Part shown: piece after piece, positions 53,533 to 63,410 of the stretch
How positions within the stretch are numbered: the stretch's first letter is position 1
How the letters are laid out: every line of letters starts with the position of its first letter
Source of the DNA: Cherax quadricarinatus
Taxonomy: Eukaryota; Arthropoda; Malacostraca; Decapoda; Parastacidae
Assembly (NCBI RefSeq): GCF_038502225.1
Contig: NC_091301.1
Coordinates: 19,432,847 to 19,496,846 of the forward strand
DNA: 64,000 bases
Direction: 5' to 3'
Program-made: the position numbers and the translations under genes
The notes under the pieces: generated by a model
Databases searched by the model: none
What the model saw: the letters and a program-made list of their open reading frames with translations, nothing else
What the model was told of the DNA's origin: nothing

Positions 53533-55237
53533 TTAGACACTAGATGAAGAGTCTGCCAACATATTTTCTTTGCCGGTAATATGTACAATTTTAATACAAT
53601 AGGGCTGCAGCCTTAGCCTCCAGCTCATGAGCCTTGTGTTGTGGTTCTTCATGGTTTGGAGATATACTAGAGGATTGTGATCACTGTAGACGGTGACCAC
53701 CTGCGATGTCTGGCCCACATAAACATCGAAATGCTCCAAAGCCAGTACCAGCGTGAGGGCTTCTTTTTCAGTGGTAGAGTAAGCCCTCTGATGCGGCTGG
53801 AACTTGGCAGAGAAGAAGGCTACAGGCTGCAACTCCTCGTTCCCGTTTTGCAATAGTACTGCCCCAACCCCAGACTCGCAAGCATCAACCTGTAATGAAA
53901 AAGGTTTGGAGAAGTCTGGAGACAAAAGAATGGGTGCAGTACACAATAATCTTTTTGCTTTGTCAAAAGCATTTTTACAGTCTGGGGTCCAATTAAAGGG
54001 AACTTTGTGACTGGTAAGAGAGGTAAGAGGGGCTACAATATCTGAGAAATTCTTACAGAATCTTCTGTAAAATCCTATCATGCCTAGGAAACATTGAAGA
54101 GATTTCCTATCATGAGGAACTGGATAATCTTTAATAGCAAGAACTTTAGCAAGTTCAGGAGCAACTTTACCACTACCTACTTCATGGCCTAGAAAAGTGA
54201 TAGTGGCCTGGCCAAAGGAAGATTTAGATAAATTAACAGTTAAATGGGAGCTCTGAAAGGTCTCAAAAAGAGCCTTAAATCTAAGTAGGTGTTGATCCCA
54301 AGTATCAGACACCACAACAATATCATCTAGGTACGCTGCCGTGCCTTCAAGCCCTTTAATAGCCTGATGGATAAGTTTCTGGAATGAAGAGGGGGAGTTT
54401 TTCATTCCGAAGGGGGTAACTGTATTGATAATGACCTCCTGGAATTACGAAAGCAGAGATTTCCTTTGCCTTATCCGTCAAAGGTACCTGATAGTAACCT
54501 TTAAGGAGATCTAACTTGGACACAAAAGTAGCCTTTCCCACAAAGTCAATTACGTCATCCAGACGAGGAAGAGGGTAAGCATCTGTAATTGTGACCTCAT
54601 TCACCTTACGGTAGTCTGTACACATATGAAACCCTCCATCAGCCTTCTTAACAAGGATGCACGGTGAAGCCCATGGACTAGATGACTCCTCCACTAAACC
54701 ATACTTTAACAGAAATTCTACTTCCTGCTGAAGTAGCCTCTGCTTTTCAGGATTAGCTCTGTAGGGGGAGAGTTTAATAGGTTTAGAGTTTCCCACATCT
54801 ACATCATGATAACCTAACGTACATTTTTTCGGCACATCCGAAAAAATATTAGGGTATGACTGTAGAAGCTCTGTTAAACTTGTTGCTTGCGTTTCAGATA
54901 GTCCCTCCATTAAAGGGCTAGGGTCCTTGAGGAGGACAGAATTTGAAAGTTTAACATTAATTTCAGAGATAGAATGCAAAGAATCAGAGTTGTCCTCAGA
55001 GGTAGAGGACAGAGTCATTACTGGGACTTTATCTGGTGTATGAAAAGATTTTAATTGACTAATGTGGTAAGTTTTAGTTTTTGAGGTCTTATCAATAAGG
55101 GCTACCACATAATTTACATCAGATAATCTACTTACAATTTGCATAGGTCCCATAAATCTAGCTTTTAAGGTGTGGCCAGGTATAGGTTCCTGCACCAACA
55201 CCTTGTCTCCTGGATGGAAGGAGCAGAATTCTGTCAT
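53533..55237 (-). pseudogene. Gypsy linker, reverse transcriptase and RNase H
   Basis: Up to about 54425 one frame carries LLQSYPNIFSDVPKKC, PYRANPEKQRLLQQEVEFLL, SPWASPCILVKKADGG, YRKVNEVTITDAYPLPRLDD and FVSKLDLLKGYYQVPL. After a one-base shift (about 54425) the second frame has FQKLIHQAIKGLEG, the catalytic YLDDIVVVSD, TFLGHEVGSG, FLGMIGFYRRFC and the RNase H blocks LQVDACESGVGAVLL, STTEKEALTLVLALEHF and YSDHNPLVYL. It ends at 53533 after GKENMLADSSSSV. Only 318 bp separate the stop from the LTR, so no integrase follows RNase H. Confidence 0.9.
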
Positions 55238-55565
55238 ACCTCTGTTTCATCTTATTTTGAGCTGTCGTTAGGTTAGCCTTGGCTAACTGACGTGGCACCT
55301 GCAACCTTGAAGACGGGTTGTAGAGTGTTGAGCTAATGTCTTCTCCCATCCATCCTTCTTTGAGCACCTGAAGAGGTGCTCGTTTCTCGTACTGAGAACA
55401 GCAACAAAGGTAGTGATTCATCCCAGTCTGTAGGAAAATGCATGCAAAAAGTTCTCATCATGGTTTTTAACGTCTGATGGAATCTTTCCAAGGCGCCTTG
55501 GGACTGAGGATGATAGGATGATATATGCCGACACCAGACGTCTGACTCGTCTAGGTGGCATAAGT
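55000..55565 (-). pseudogene. Gypsy integrase, C-terminal half (upstream of RT)
   Basis: On the - strand it reads SSYHPQSQGALERFHQTLKT, DWDESLPLLLFSVRE, a WMGED / LAKANLTTAQNKMKQRYDR stretch, FHPGDKVLVQEPIPGH and ARFMGPMQIVSRLSDVNYVV up to YHISQLKSFH. These are the end of the integrase catalytic core, its helix and the GPF/Y-like C-terminal module. Frameshifts lie near 55390 and 55240. From 55237 the frame runs without a break through the linker into RT, so integrase and RT were translated together in this order. Confidence 0.85.
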
Positions 55566-55567
55566 TA

Positions 55568-55722
55568 CGTATTCGCTATGCACAGTATGATTGCAGAATA
55601 TCCCAACGTAACACGTTAATTTGCATAACACACTTAGCTATGCACAGTACGATTGCAGAATACCCCAACGTAACGTTATTTGCAGAACACGCTTAGCTAT
55701 GCACAGTACGATTGCAGAATAC
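55568..55722 (-). repeat. About 60-bp tandem repeats in the Gypsy leader
   Basis: Three units, each with TAGCTATGCACAGTACGATT or a close variant, followed by GCAGAATA and CCAACGTAAC. The third unit is partial. The rest of the leader (55723-56077) has looser repeats of GCTGACCATAGCAAAG-like and GCCAGACAGC words and no coding potential. Confidence 0.75.
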
Positions 55723-56077
55723 GCATACAAGATGGATACGCAATAGCAAAGCTGACTGCAAAATTCTTCACACCGGACAGGCTAGTAGCAACTGACACAC
55801 AAAATTTGTAAAGCAGTGCCAGACAGCCAGCTACACACTGTTCTACAAGATTGACCGTAGCGAAGCGAGCACACCGAACAAGCTAGTAGCGAGCTGTTGA
55901 ACGATCACACAATAGCAAGGCTGACCATAGCAAAGTAACTGACATGCAAAATTTGTAAAGCGTTGGCAAAGCTAATGCAATGCCAGACAGCAAGCTGCAC
56001 AATGTTCCTGCTACCATCTTCACCCTAGGCTCAACCCTTTCTCTAAGTCCAGTTCCAGCTCTCGGACAGGCTACCCA

Positions 56078-56825
56078 TATTACAACCCAGGAGCCCAAAT
56101 GGCCTGTTATCCTGGGTGTAAAGGGAGCAAAATAAACACAGCAGAAAAGTTTTGACTTATATTATCCTTCACCAATTTAGAACAGCAATATGTACACTAT
56201 GTACAGTGATAGGTATTAGTGCACTCCACGGTAAGCAAGGCAGAATAGAAGCCACAAGAGAGCAGACCGTACTTCAACCAGCTCTAGAATGGGAATGACA
56301 AGGGCAGACAGGAGAGTATAACGATGCTTGTTTGGTAGTCTGGTAGCGGGGTGTGAATGATACGTCTTCTTCGGAGGCTTCTTTGTTTATTGTTAAGTCG
56401 TTTTGGGTTACACAGGCTTGTGTGTTGTGCCCATGGCCCGGGAGGGCCATGCCCACGAGAGAGAGCTGGGAGGCCTTGTGTCTTGATGCCAGGCCGCTGT
56501 GTGAGTGAGAGCGAGGCAAGTCTGGGCATACTGAAGTGGCAAGGCCTATAGATGGCAGCACCAGCATAGCGCGAAATATGAACTAAGCTGGCAGACAGCA
56601 TGGGCTGTCTGTGCAGACAGTACAGGCTGTCTACAAGAGTGGTACCCACATAACCTCTGCTATTGCCAAAACCATCTTCTTATTGGCTGGAACCTGGTCA
56701 CTAGTTGAACGACGGGGCCCCATCGTCAACTCTTAGTTACCTGGTTCGCTGGTTGGGGGAGATAGCCTGTAAATGAGGGTGTGTACAGGCGCCGAATAAA
56801 GGTTACGTACTCTTTGCATGCCACA
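56078..56825 (-). repeat. Gypsy 5' LTR (748 bp, with a 315-bp extra segment)
   Basis: Same termini as the left LTR. It contains an additional segment at about 56317-56634 that starts TATAACGATGCTTGTTTGG and ends CAGGCTGTCTACAAG. The segment contains repeated CAGACAG/CTGTCT words and its ends share AGAG with the flanks, so either a deletion in the left LTR or an insertion here is possible. Confidence 0.9.
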
Positions 56826-57137
56826 AGGAGCATACTGTAATGGTGGTGAGTTTATATCAGTCATCTTTAATATTACTTCAATGTCACCCTTGCACCATTT
56901 ATAACATGTTTAGTGTATTCTTAAATATTTATACAGTAGTGTACTGTATATTGTAATAAACATAATAGAGGAAATCAGCACTGATATACATTATTTAGGT
57001 ATGCATATTGGTCAGAGAGCCTATTGTAAGTCCGAGTCGTCAGTAAATGAGTACGTCACTAAGTGAGGAGAGGCTGTAGTTACTTACACTTGTATTGGTC
57101 ATGTGACAAATATATTTATACATGCATTATATTTCAG

Positions 57138-57260
57138 ACCTCCAGACCCAAGAGTGTCAGTGGAGAGAATGGGCCTCAACCTGGAATCTCCATCTGAGGA
57201 TGAAACAGGAGAACGTACAGAAAAACCCTTTGACCTTGATACTGTGAAAGAGAAGGGAAG
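57138..57260 (+). CDS. Host zinc-finger gene, exon E: acidic linker
   Basis: This is a 123-nt exon between ATATTTCAG and a GTATGC donor, phase 2 in and out. With flanking bases it encodes TPPDPRVSVERMGLNLESPS, EDETGERTEKPFDLDTVKEK and GR. It is an acidic linker between fingers 2 and 3. Confidence 0.85.
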
Positions 57261-57269
57261 GTATGCTGT

Positions 57270-57660
57270 TTACACCCTTTCACTGTCCAAACACCCCCTA
57301 CCCCTTCCTTTGAAATTAATATTGCTCCTATTGTCCACTGTAGAAAAAAAATTCTGAAATGTCAGAGAAGCTTTTTCTGAAGGTAATAACACCAAAAATA
57401 TGAAATTTGATGGAAAACATACAGAATTATGCAGGGGCACAATTTACACTTTGGCAATTTTGCCCAATTTGAGTTCTGTTTTAAGTGAATTCCATTCTTA
57501 GCTATTTTACTTGTATACTTTCTGTTCTATCTTCTGAGCATAAGAAATTGCCCATTTACCTTATAAAGCTCACAGAAGTCGGTAATTTGGTAAATTTTAC
57601 ACAAAATTAAAAAAAACCTATCTAAAAATAGTGCAAAATAAACAGTGTAGACATTCCTGT
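57270..57660 (+). mobile_element. PB-1 fragment in intron 5
   Basis: It starts TTACACCCTTTCACTGTCC (decayed TTAA plus terminus) and follows PB-1 text to GTAGACATTCCTG near 57655, where the match stops. Near 57690-57770 there is RTE-tail-like text (TACCCTGCCTTGGT). Confidence 0.6.
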
Positions 57661-57882
57661 GGGTGAATGTGTGTTCTATTTTGGATCACCCAATCATGTA
57701 GGGAGATGGTCATTGTGCTGAAAAAAGGAATTCGATTGGATTACCCTGCCTTGGTTAAAAAGGGCCGACGTGTGAAAAACTCCACTTAGTAACTAGTTTC
57801 TGGCAAATGTTTTCATTGTAAGAAAATACATTTTAAAGAACACTGCATGACTAGTATTTTAGCAGATGAGTTTTGGTTTCAG

Positions 57883-58007
57883 GTTCTTCTGTGAGATGTG
57901 TAATGTATCGGCTACATCCCAAGACCAACTGGATGGCCACATGACTGGTCAGCGACACTTGAAGGCTTTGAGGCTGTCTGCAAAAAAAGCCATAGTACCT
58001 TCATCAG
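57883..58007 (+). CDS. Host zinc-finger gene, exon F: finger 3
   Basis: This is a 125-nt exon between TTGGTTTCAG and a GTCAGT donor; phase 2 in, phase 1 out. It encodes FFCEMCNVSATSQDQLDGHM and TGQRHLKALRLSAKKAIVPS: a complete third finger (CxxC, 12 residues, H-X5-H). Three such fingers and the order of linkers fit ZMAT3/ZNF385-type proteins. No downstream coding exon could be established in the window. Confidence 0.88.
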
Positions 58008-58033
58008 GTCAGTGTTGTGGGCTTCTTTATTAA

Positions 58034-58242
58034 CCCTTAAACGGTCCAAACGTATATATACGTCCACGCGCGTAGCGCCCCAAACGTATATATACGTTTT
58101 CTTTGTCATTCATTCAACATTGCTACAATAAGCCTGAATCACCTAGACATGAGAGAATGGGTGTGCGCACTCACTGTGTGCCATATTAAAGATTGTTTTT
58201 TTTTCCTCAAAAAAGTATATATACGTTTGGACCGTTTAAGGG
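58034..58242 (+). mobile_element. Short piggyBac-like MITE (PB-2)
   Basis: TTAA at 58030-58033 and 58243-58246; the termini CCCTTAAACGGTCCAAACG and CGTTTGGACCGTTTAAGGG are perfect inverted copies. It lies 26 bp from the exon F donor. Confidence 0.85.
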
Positions 58243-58246
58243 TTAA

Positions 58247-58617
58247 TTCTCATTACTTTTTCATAGAATATCTTAGAAAAAATTATGTATTCCTTTCTCT
58301 CATTCTGTCATTTAAATCTCATTTTAAATATAAAAGTAAATTAATCCCTTTATTAACAAGCATTGTGTCAGAATGCACATCTAAGAGCTGAATCATCATC
58401 AATAACTTTCTGAAAGTTTTCTATCTAAATTTGCAATGAAGTAAAAAATTCTACAATTTTGTTAACTGTTTATGTATAGTATATTAATGACATAAGCTGG
58501 AAAAAGCATTGCCAATATTGCAATTTTTTATTTAAATCAGTGGCAAGTGCTGAAACCTTAAGGGTTATGCAGCTCTGCTAGTGTTACAAGGTTTAGGTTT
58601 CAGAGGAAAAGTAATTA
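58247..58617 (+). other. Unassigned A+T-rich intronic sequence
   Basis: No gene or recognised repeat. Confidence 0.5.
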
Positions 58618-58837
58618 CAGTCAACCCGTGATTTAACCAACAAATAGGGAAGATGGGATGTCTTTCAAAATCAGATTTCTGTTAAATCAAGAATCGGTTT
58701 ACCCAGCATACTGTAATAGTAATGGCCAATTCTAACTTTAACTGACTTTGTTATTTCTGAATGTTGTCTGGTCACATATTTTATCCAACAAATCCAAATT
58801 TTGTTAAATTGGGGTCTGTGAAATCAAGGTTTTACTG
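58618..58837 (+). mobile_element. 220-bp TA-MITE (decayed)
   Basis: CAGTCAACCCGTGATTT and AAATCAAGGTTTTACTG are imperfect inverted copies; TA flanks both sides (58616-58617, 58838-58839). Confidence 0.55.
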
Positions 58838-58839
58838 TA

Positions 58840-59632
58840 ACTTCTATAATCAGGTAAGTGTCTTTAGGCTCTTGTATATACTGCAGATAGTGATAGATAG
58901 GTCTAATGCTCAAATGTAAAATTTAATAATGTGGAAATTATTTTAATCTAATGTGAATGATATGGCTAGGATGAAATTTTTAACAATTTGCAGTGCCCTT
59001 ATTAAAGAACTGTGATTTGTGTGCTGAAATTTGGCTGCCTTTGTATCCTCATGAAGTTGAAATGTGAACCAAGGTGTCAGACGTGTAATTCATGTACACG
59101 TGCGTAATGTCATGTCATGAACTTTAATTTACAATGCAAGCATTGTTTAGTAATTATTGATATTAGTGTAAAGGATGTTAGTGAAAATGAATTAACACAT
59201 TAAAATAACAATATGATCTGGTGGCTGTTAGGAATGTGACAGTATGAGAAAATAATAAATGCTGTTGATCAGTTACTTTCATTATAAAATTATTAGAAAA
59301 TAAAAATATTCATTATCACTTGATGGAATCTGGTAAGAGTACTTCTTAGCCGATGAAAAAATTCTTGAACAGTGCAGTTAAATGAGATCATAAGATCCTT
59401 AAAGTAATGCCTGGAAAATAACTGTCCTCTTCAGTATTAACTCTTTCTTTGTTATCTAATTAAATAGGAATAAAATCTGCTTTAAACCACAAGCATAATT
59501 TATGAGATTTTTTATTCCCTGTTTTAATAGGTTGCAGCCGAAATTTTCTTTATACACGTACAAGGTGTATTTTCCATTTTCTCGCTTCATTATCTTGTAT
59601 TCATTTTGTTTTACTTCATATGTAACAGTATA
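58840..59632 (+). other. Unassigned A+T-rich intronic sequence
   Basis: No convincing exon, RNA gene or repeat was recognised here. Confidence 0.5.
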
Positions 59633-59835
59633 CAGTGGACCTCCGGTTAACGATATTTTTTCACTCAAGAAGTATGTTCAGGTGCCAGTACTGACCGAAT
59701 TTGTTCCCATAAGGAATATTGTGAAGTAGATTAGTCCATTTCAGACCCCCAAACATACACGTACAAACGCACTTACATAAACACACTTACATAATTGGTC
59801 GCATTCGGAGGCGATCGTTATGTGGGGGTCCACTG
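59633..59835 (+). mobile_element. 203-bp TA-MITE, second copy
   Basis: Same family and length as 38749-38951 (CAGTGGACCTCCGGTTAACG at the left, GTGGGGGTCCACTG at the right), TA flanks (59631-59632, 59836-59837). The two copies differ at about a dozen positions by eye. Confidence 0.88.
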
Positions 59836-60050
59836 TATTAGTTTTCCCATCATCTCGTTAAAAATATTCTCACTGGCTTGTATATTAGAAAAAAAAAATT
59901 GAATAATATTTAGTATCTTGGGCATAAAAGATTGCATTTTGTAACAGGTAAGTGTTGTGTTAGGCTATTCTCAATACAATAACAAAGAGTTGAAACTGTA
60001 TAATACAGCCCTGGTTTCCCAGAACTGTATGCCTAAGACTTTTGTGTTAA

Positions 60051-61082
60051 CACTTTCACTGTCCAGACCCTCAAAATTAATATTGCTCTCAGTGTCCACT
60101 TCAAAAAAATATTTTTTCTTGCAAAATGGTCGAGAATCTTTTTCTGGGGGTAACGATGCCTAAAGTGCAAAATTTGATGGAAAATTTGCGGAATTATGCA
60201 GATACAGAGTTAGCATTCTCGGCACAATTTACACATTGGAGATTTTGCTGACTTTGAATCCTATTTTAAGCCAATTCCATTGCTCCAGTTAACCTGATTT
60301 TTAGCTATTTTGGTAGTATTCCTTCCCATCTATTGATTGAAAACAAGAAATTGTCCATTCGACTACCATATAAAGAACACACAAGTTGGTAATTTGGCCA
60401 GTTTTACACCAAAAAATATTTCAAATTTAAAAATAGAGTGCAAAATAAACAATGTAGACACTCCTGGCACTAAAACAAGATTTCCTCTGTTCATTAATCA
60501 TCCCCAGGCCTCTCCTATATTGCACTTACCTTCCATTTTGAGTTCATAATCACACAAAAATAAAAGATTTACTCTTATTTCCCCAGATAATAAAATATAA
60601 CCAGGAATGATTAGCCATGGTTTACGGCATCCTAATAATTGAATCAGGTCTATTAAAAACCCATAAAACAGACTATGGGGTGGATGGGGGCTTACCTGTC
60701 CTCGGGAAAATTGGCAAAAATTAAATATTTCCACTACCTTGAGCTCAATTTCTAGCTACTTCCAATACTTAAATCAATCAAAATCATCTTTATTTCAGTA
60801 GTATTTTTTTCCATTCTATCTAATGATATCAAGAGAAAGCACTTTATATTTGCTATTGGAAACCATCTATGTCCTTGGTCAGGGTTTTGTTTTTCCTGTC
60901 ATGCACTGAGTGAGACAGGATTTTTTTTTACTGTGTACACTTACTGCACAGACCCATTCTCTCACATCTAGGCCATAATTTACTGCTTACAGCTTATCTG
61001 AGTGAGCGGAGCTCATGCCGTAGAAGCATGTGAGGGATCTTAGCGTCAATGACATAGTTCTGTGTGATGGCCACTGAAAGGG
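60051..61082 (+). mobile_element. piggyBac-like PB-1 element (diverged)
   Basis: TTAA at 60047-60050 and 61083-61086; ends CACTTTCACTGTCC and GGCCACTGAAAGGG. The body follows the PB-1 plan with many substitutions. Confidence 0.65.
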
Positions 61083-61086
61083 TTAA

Positions 61087-61628
61087 AGTACTGTAAGAAA
61101 CACAGGGTACCTATGAAGGATAACACCTGTTGTTTAATTGCATCATTGATTATTGCCAGAGTTTGGTACTATGTCTGTGAACTTGGTCCACCAAACCCAT
61201 TTTAAATTTTATTAGCCCGAACATATTTGAGACTGAAAGGTCTAATACAGCAGTTACTCGATTATCTGCAATAAAGGGGCAGGGGAGGTTGGGTGGGATT
61301 CTCAGAATTTTGAGCAACCTGCTTATTGTATCAGGTATTTTGGGTTTAATTTATTTTGACTAGTTAAGTAAAACATGTTACTATGAGTATGGTATGGTAT
61401 TGTTGTACACTATGTGGATGTTTTGTCAGTGGTATCCTGAAGGTTGTTTATTGAAAATATGGCTAATATTCATTTAACATTGGTAATGAACTGCTGGAAG
61501 AGTAGTCACTAGTTATTTAGTGGAATATAGGACTAGTAGCATTTTTAAGACTGTAGTTTGTTAGTGGGGCTTAGTGTATTCTGGGAGTTATTGAGTGTGC
61601 AAAGCATAAAAGTACTGAATACTGCATA
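61087..61628 (+). other. Unassigned sequence
   Basis: No gene was recognised. GCAGTTACTCGATTATCTGC near 61253 may be a decayed MITE end. Confidence 0.4.
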
Positions 61629-61931
61629 CAGTCATACCCTGCTTTACATCATTTTGGCCTATGTCAAATTTACCTTTACACTTTTCTAGAATAAATTTAA
61701 GTTTAACAAATGTCATTATGTCCGACTTTGTCACTCCGCAATGTCACCTACGTCATGATTTTTTAATTGTGTTCATTATTCTTTAAGGTTTGGCAATAAA
61801 TGTATTCTTTTGCTAGTTTTACAGCGTCATCATTTTAAGGCATTTTTCAGGAATTATGTCTGGTTTCTGTAAAACCCAGGGTACGTCATGGCTCTTGGAA
61901 CCAATTAATGATGTAGGGCAGGGTAAGACTG
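61629..61931 (+). mobile_element. 303-bp TA-MITE
   Basis: CAGTCATACCCTGCTTTACA and TGTAGGGCAGGGTAAGACTG are imperfect inverted copies; TA flanks (61627-61628, 61932-61933). A further internal copy of the end motif lies near 61870 (AAACCCAGGGTACGTCAT). Confidence 0.65.
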
Positions 61932-62329
61932 TATTTTAATCTCCAGAGAGTAGGTTGGCACTACTTGTATCTAACCTTAATGAGGTGCTGTAAGTTACTT
62001 AGGCTCCTCATGCTTTGACTTGCCTCTTCTTCACTAGTGATTAAATTGAGTAAAAAAAGGAAAAAACAATCATCAAACATAGGAGAAACTGCACACAAAA
62101 TTGACGAGTACAACCAACCCCACAAATTTGCAGTGTTCCTTATTTGCAGAATTTGATTCTCCAAGATTTTTACTGATTGGCAACATGTAAAAAAACTTGA
62201 TTATTCATGAGTTTTTGGAAGATACCCATATGCTTAGTGACTTTCCAATGGCCAAATCTCTCTCCATTCTGGTCATTCTTTCTTATGAATGTTAATATTA
62301 AGCAGATTACAGTGATATATTAAAGAAAT
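61932..62329 (+). other. Unassigned sequence
   Basis: No gene or repeat was recognised. The last 13 bases are the left target duplication of element D4. Confidence 0.4.
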
Positions 62330-62435
62330 CTTTTCTTTCAACGTACCAGCTGTATCCCACCGAGGTGGGGTAGCCCAAAAGGAAAAACGAAAGTTTCTCC
62401 TTTCAAATTTAGTAATATATACAGGAGAAGGGGTT
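62330..62435 (-). mobile_element. RTE-derived short element D4, 106 bp, 13-bp target duplication
   Basis: ATATTAAAGAAAT flanks it (62317-62329 and 62436-62448). The insert is the RTE tail (CCACCGAGGTGGGGTAGCCC) joined to the leader fragment TAATATATACAGGAGAAGGG through CTCCTTTCAAATTTAG, the same fusion as D1-D3. Because it is 5' truncated inside the leader and has its own duplication, the fused form was the template for retrotransposition. Confidence 0.8.
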
Positions 62436-62448
62436 ATATTAAAGAAAT

Positions 62449-63207
62449 ATGGTCTCTTAATTACAAAATGAGCTCAAATCACAAATAAATTATGCAGACT
62501 AAGTTTTGTAATACGTATATATTTTTTTTAATTTTAGATTTGCTGTATATATGGAAATGTAAGCTATCCCTCTCCCCTCCTCCTCATGCAAAGGGGCATT
62601 TACAGCTATTGAATGAACGATGATCAGTGTTTGCTCTTTTGGGTCATCCTACCATGATAGGAAATGCAATAAAGCTAGACCTAAAAAAAATCTTATACTG
62701 TACACACATTACTTACCTTAAAATATTTTTGTACCTAGATTATAGCGAATGATGAATATATTTATTGTAGGAAGTCTGAATACATGAAGAATGGGTATTA
62801 TTGAAAACTGCTGTATTAGCGAAACATTGTAAAACAAAGTGCTGTAAAGCAGGGCCCTCTGTTTTATGTACTCTTAGAATGTTTAAATGATCATTGTACA
62901 CACATCGGTGTTTCACCAGAAATGCAGTTTTTAATGATACAGTATTTTGTAAAATTCATCAGTTTTCAAAATTCTTAGTCTACAAAGAATACAAGTCACG
63001 ATACACAAATAATCTTCATTTAGTGGGAAAGTAATGACGTTACGGTCTAATTTGGTTGTCATTACTAGTAAAAAAACAAAATCTGTTGCTTGTTCCTAAC
63101 TGTCTTATTTTTATTTTGTTTAGAATAAAAGAGGAGGCTGGAAAAATATAGTGTGAAGCAGTGTTGATAATATGAAACATAAGTGTGAGAGGACTAGCAG
63201 GTGGGCT
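62449..63207 (+). other. Unassigned sequence with decayed repeats
   Basis: Text near 62620-62680 resembles a decayed RTE tail (TTTTGGGTCATCCTACCATG). Text near 62700-62790 resembles 6970-7060 (ATTACTTACCTTAAAATATT), pointing to another shared repeat. A strong acceptor-like stretch ends at 63123 (TTTTATTTTGTTTAG). In the host frame it would read one codon and then TAA, so it might be a terminal exon, but support is weak. Confidence 0.3.
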
Positions 63208-63410
63208 TTCCACTTAGCTGTATTAATGTCTTTACAATTTGGGTTGTAAGTGAATGTTAGAGATGAATGTGGTCTGAAGGAATTTGATATGAAGTTGGAG
63301 TTGTCATAGTTGCTGTTTGTAGAAGAATGGTCTAGAGGAGCAGTTTAGAGTGGTGTGTAAAAATAAGAAAGTTAACAGTGAATGTAAAAAAAAAAAAGTA
63401 AACAAAATAA
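63208..63410 (+). pseudogene. Ancient RTE relic, RT region
   Basis: GGGTTGTAAGTGAATGTTAG, then AGTTGGAGTTGTCATAGTTG and GTGTGTAAAAATAAGAAAGT track the R3 coding text from NIFIDGVVREVN to CKRRKLKVN. The stretch encoding FADDTVLLGD is deleted. It is much more diverged than the other copies. Confidence 0.55.

Larger units (their letters stand above)
52781..56825 (-). mobile_element. Gypsy-type LTR retrotransposon, internally deleted, integrase upstream of RT
   Basis: It is flanked by AGGAG (52776-52780, 56826-56830). LTRs are at 52781-53214 and 56078-56825. Reading leftwards on the - strand: LTR, a TGGGTAGCCTGTCCGAG stretch next to the LTR (primer-binding-site position), a leader with tandem repeats, the C-terminal half of integrase (about 55565-55000), a linker, RT, RNase H (ending 53533), a purine tract (GGGGTGGGGA) and the LTR. 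Gag, protease and the integrase N-terminal half are missing. There are at least three frameshifts. Confidence 0.85.
52705..57076 (+). mobile_element. TA-MITE split by a Gypsy LTR element
   Basis: The left end CGGGCTCTCCTCACTTAACG and right end CACTAAGTGAGGAGAGGCTG are imperfect inverted copies with TA on both sides (52703-52704, 57077-57078). Its own sequence is 52705-52780 and 56831-57076; the rest is the LTR element. Confidence 0.6.

Noticed and set aside
56357..56551. Small frames in the extra LTR segment
   Set aside because: They lie inside the 5' LTR indel on both strands and show no protein family features.
52781..56825. Integrase-first order explained by two different elements placed side by side
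   Set aside because: The integrase tail, linker and RT share one uninterrupted frame from 55237 to about 54425 between a matching LTR pair with one AGGAG target duplication, so a simple juxtaposition does not fit. A rearranged copy remains possible and is noted in the finding.
63124..63129. Terminal exon of the host gene (one codon then TAA)
   Set aside because: The acceptor is good but the exon would add a single codon, and the following text decays into an RTE relic from about 63208. An alternative acceptor at about 62537 also gives a short frame in repeat-like sequence. Neither can be preferred.
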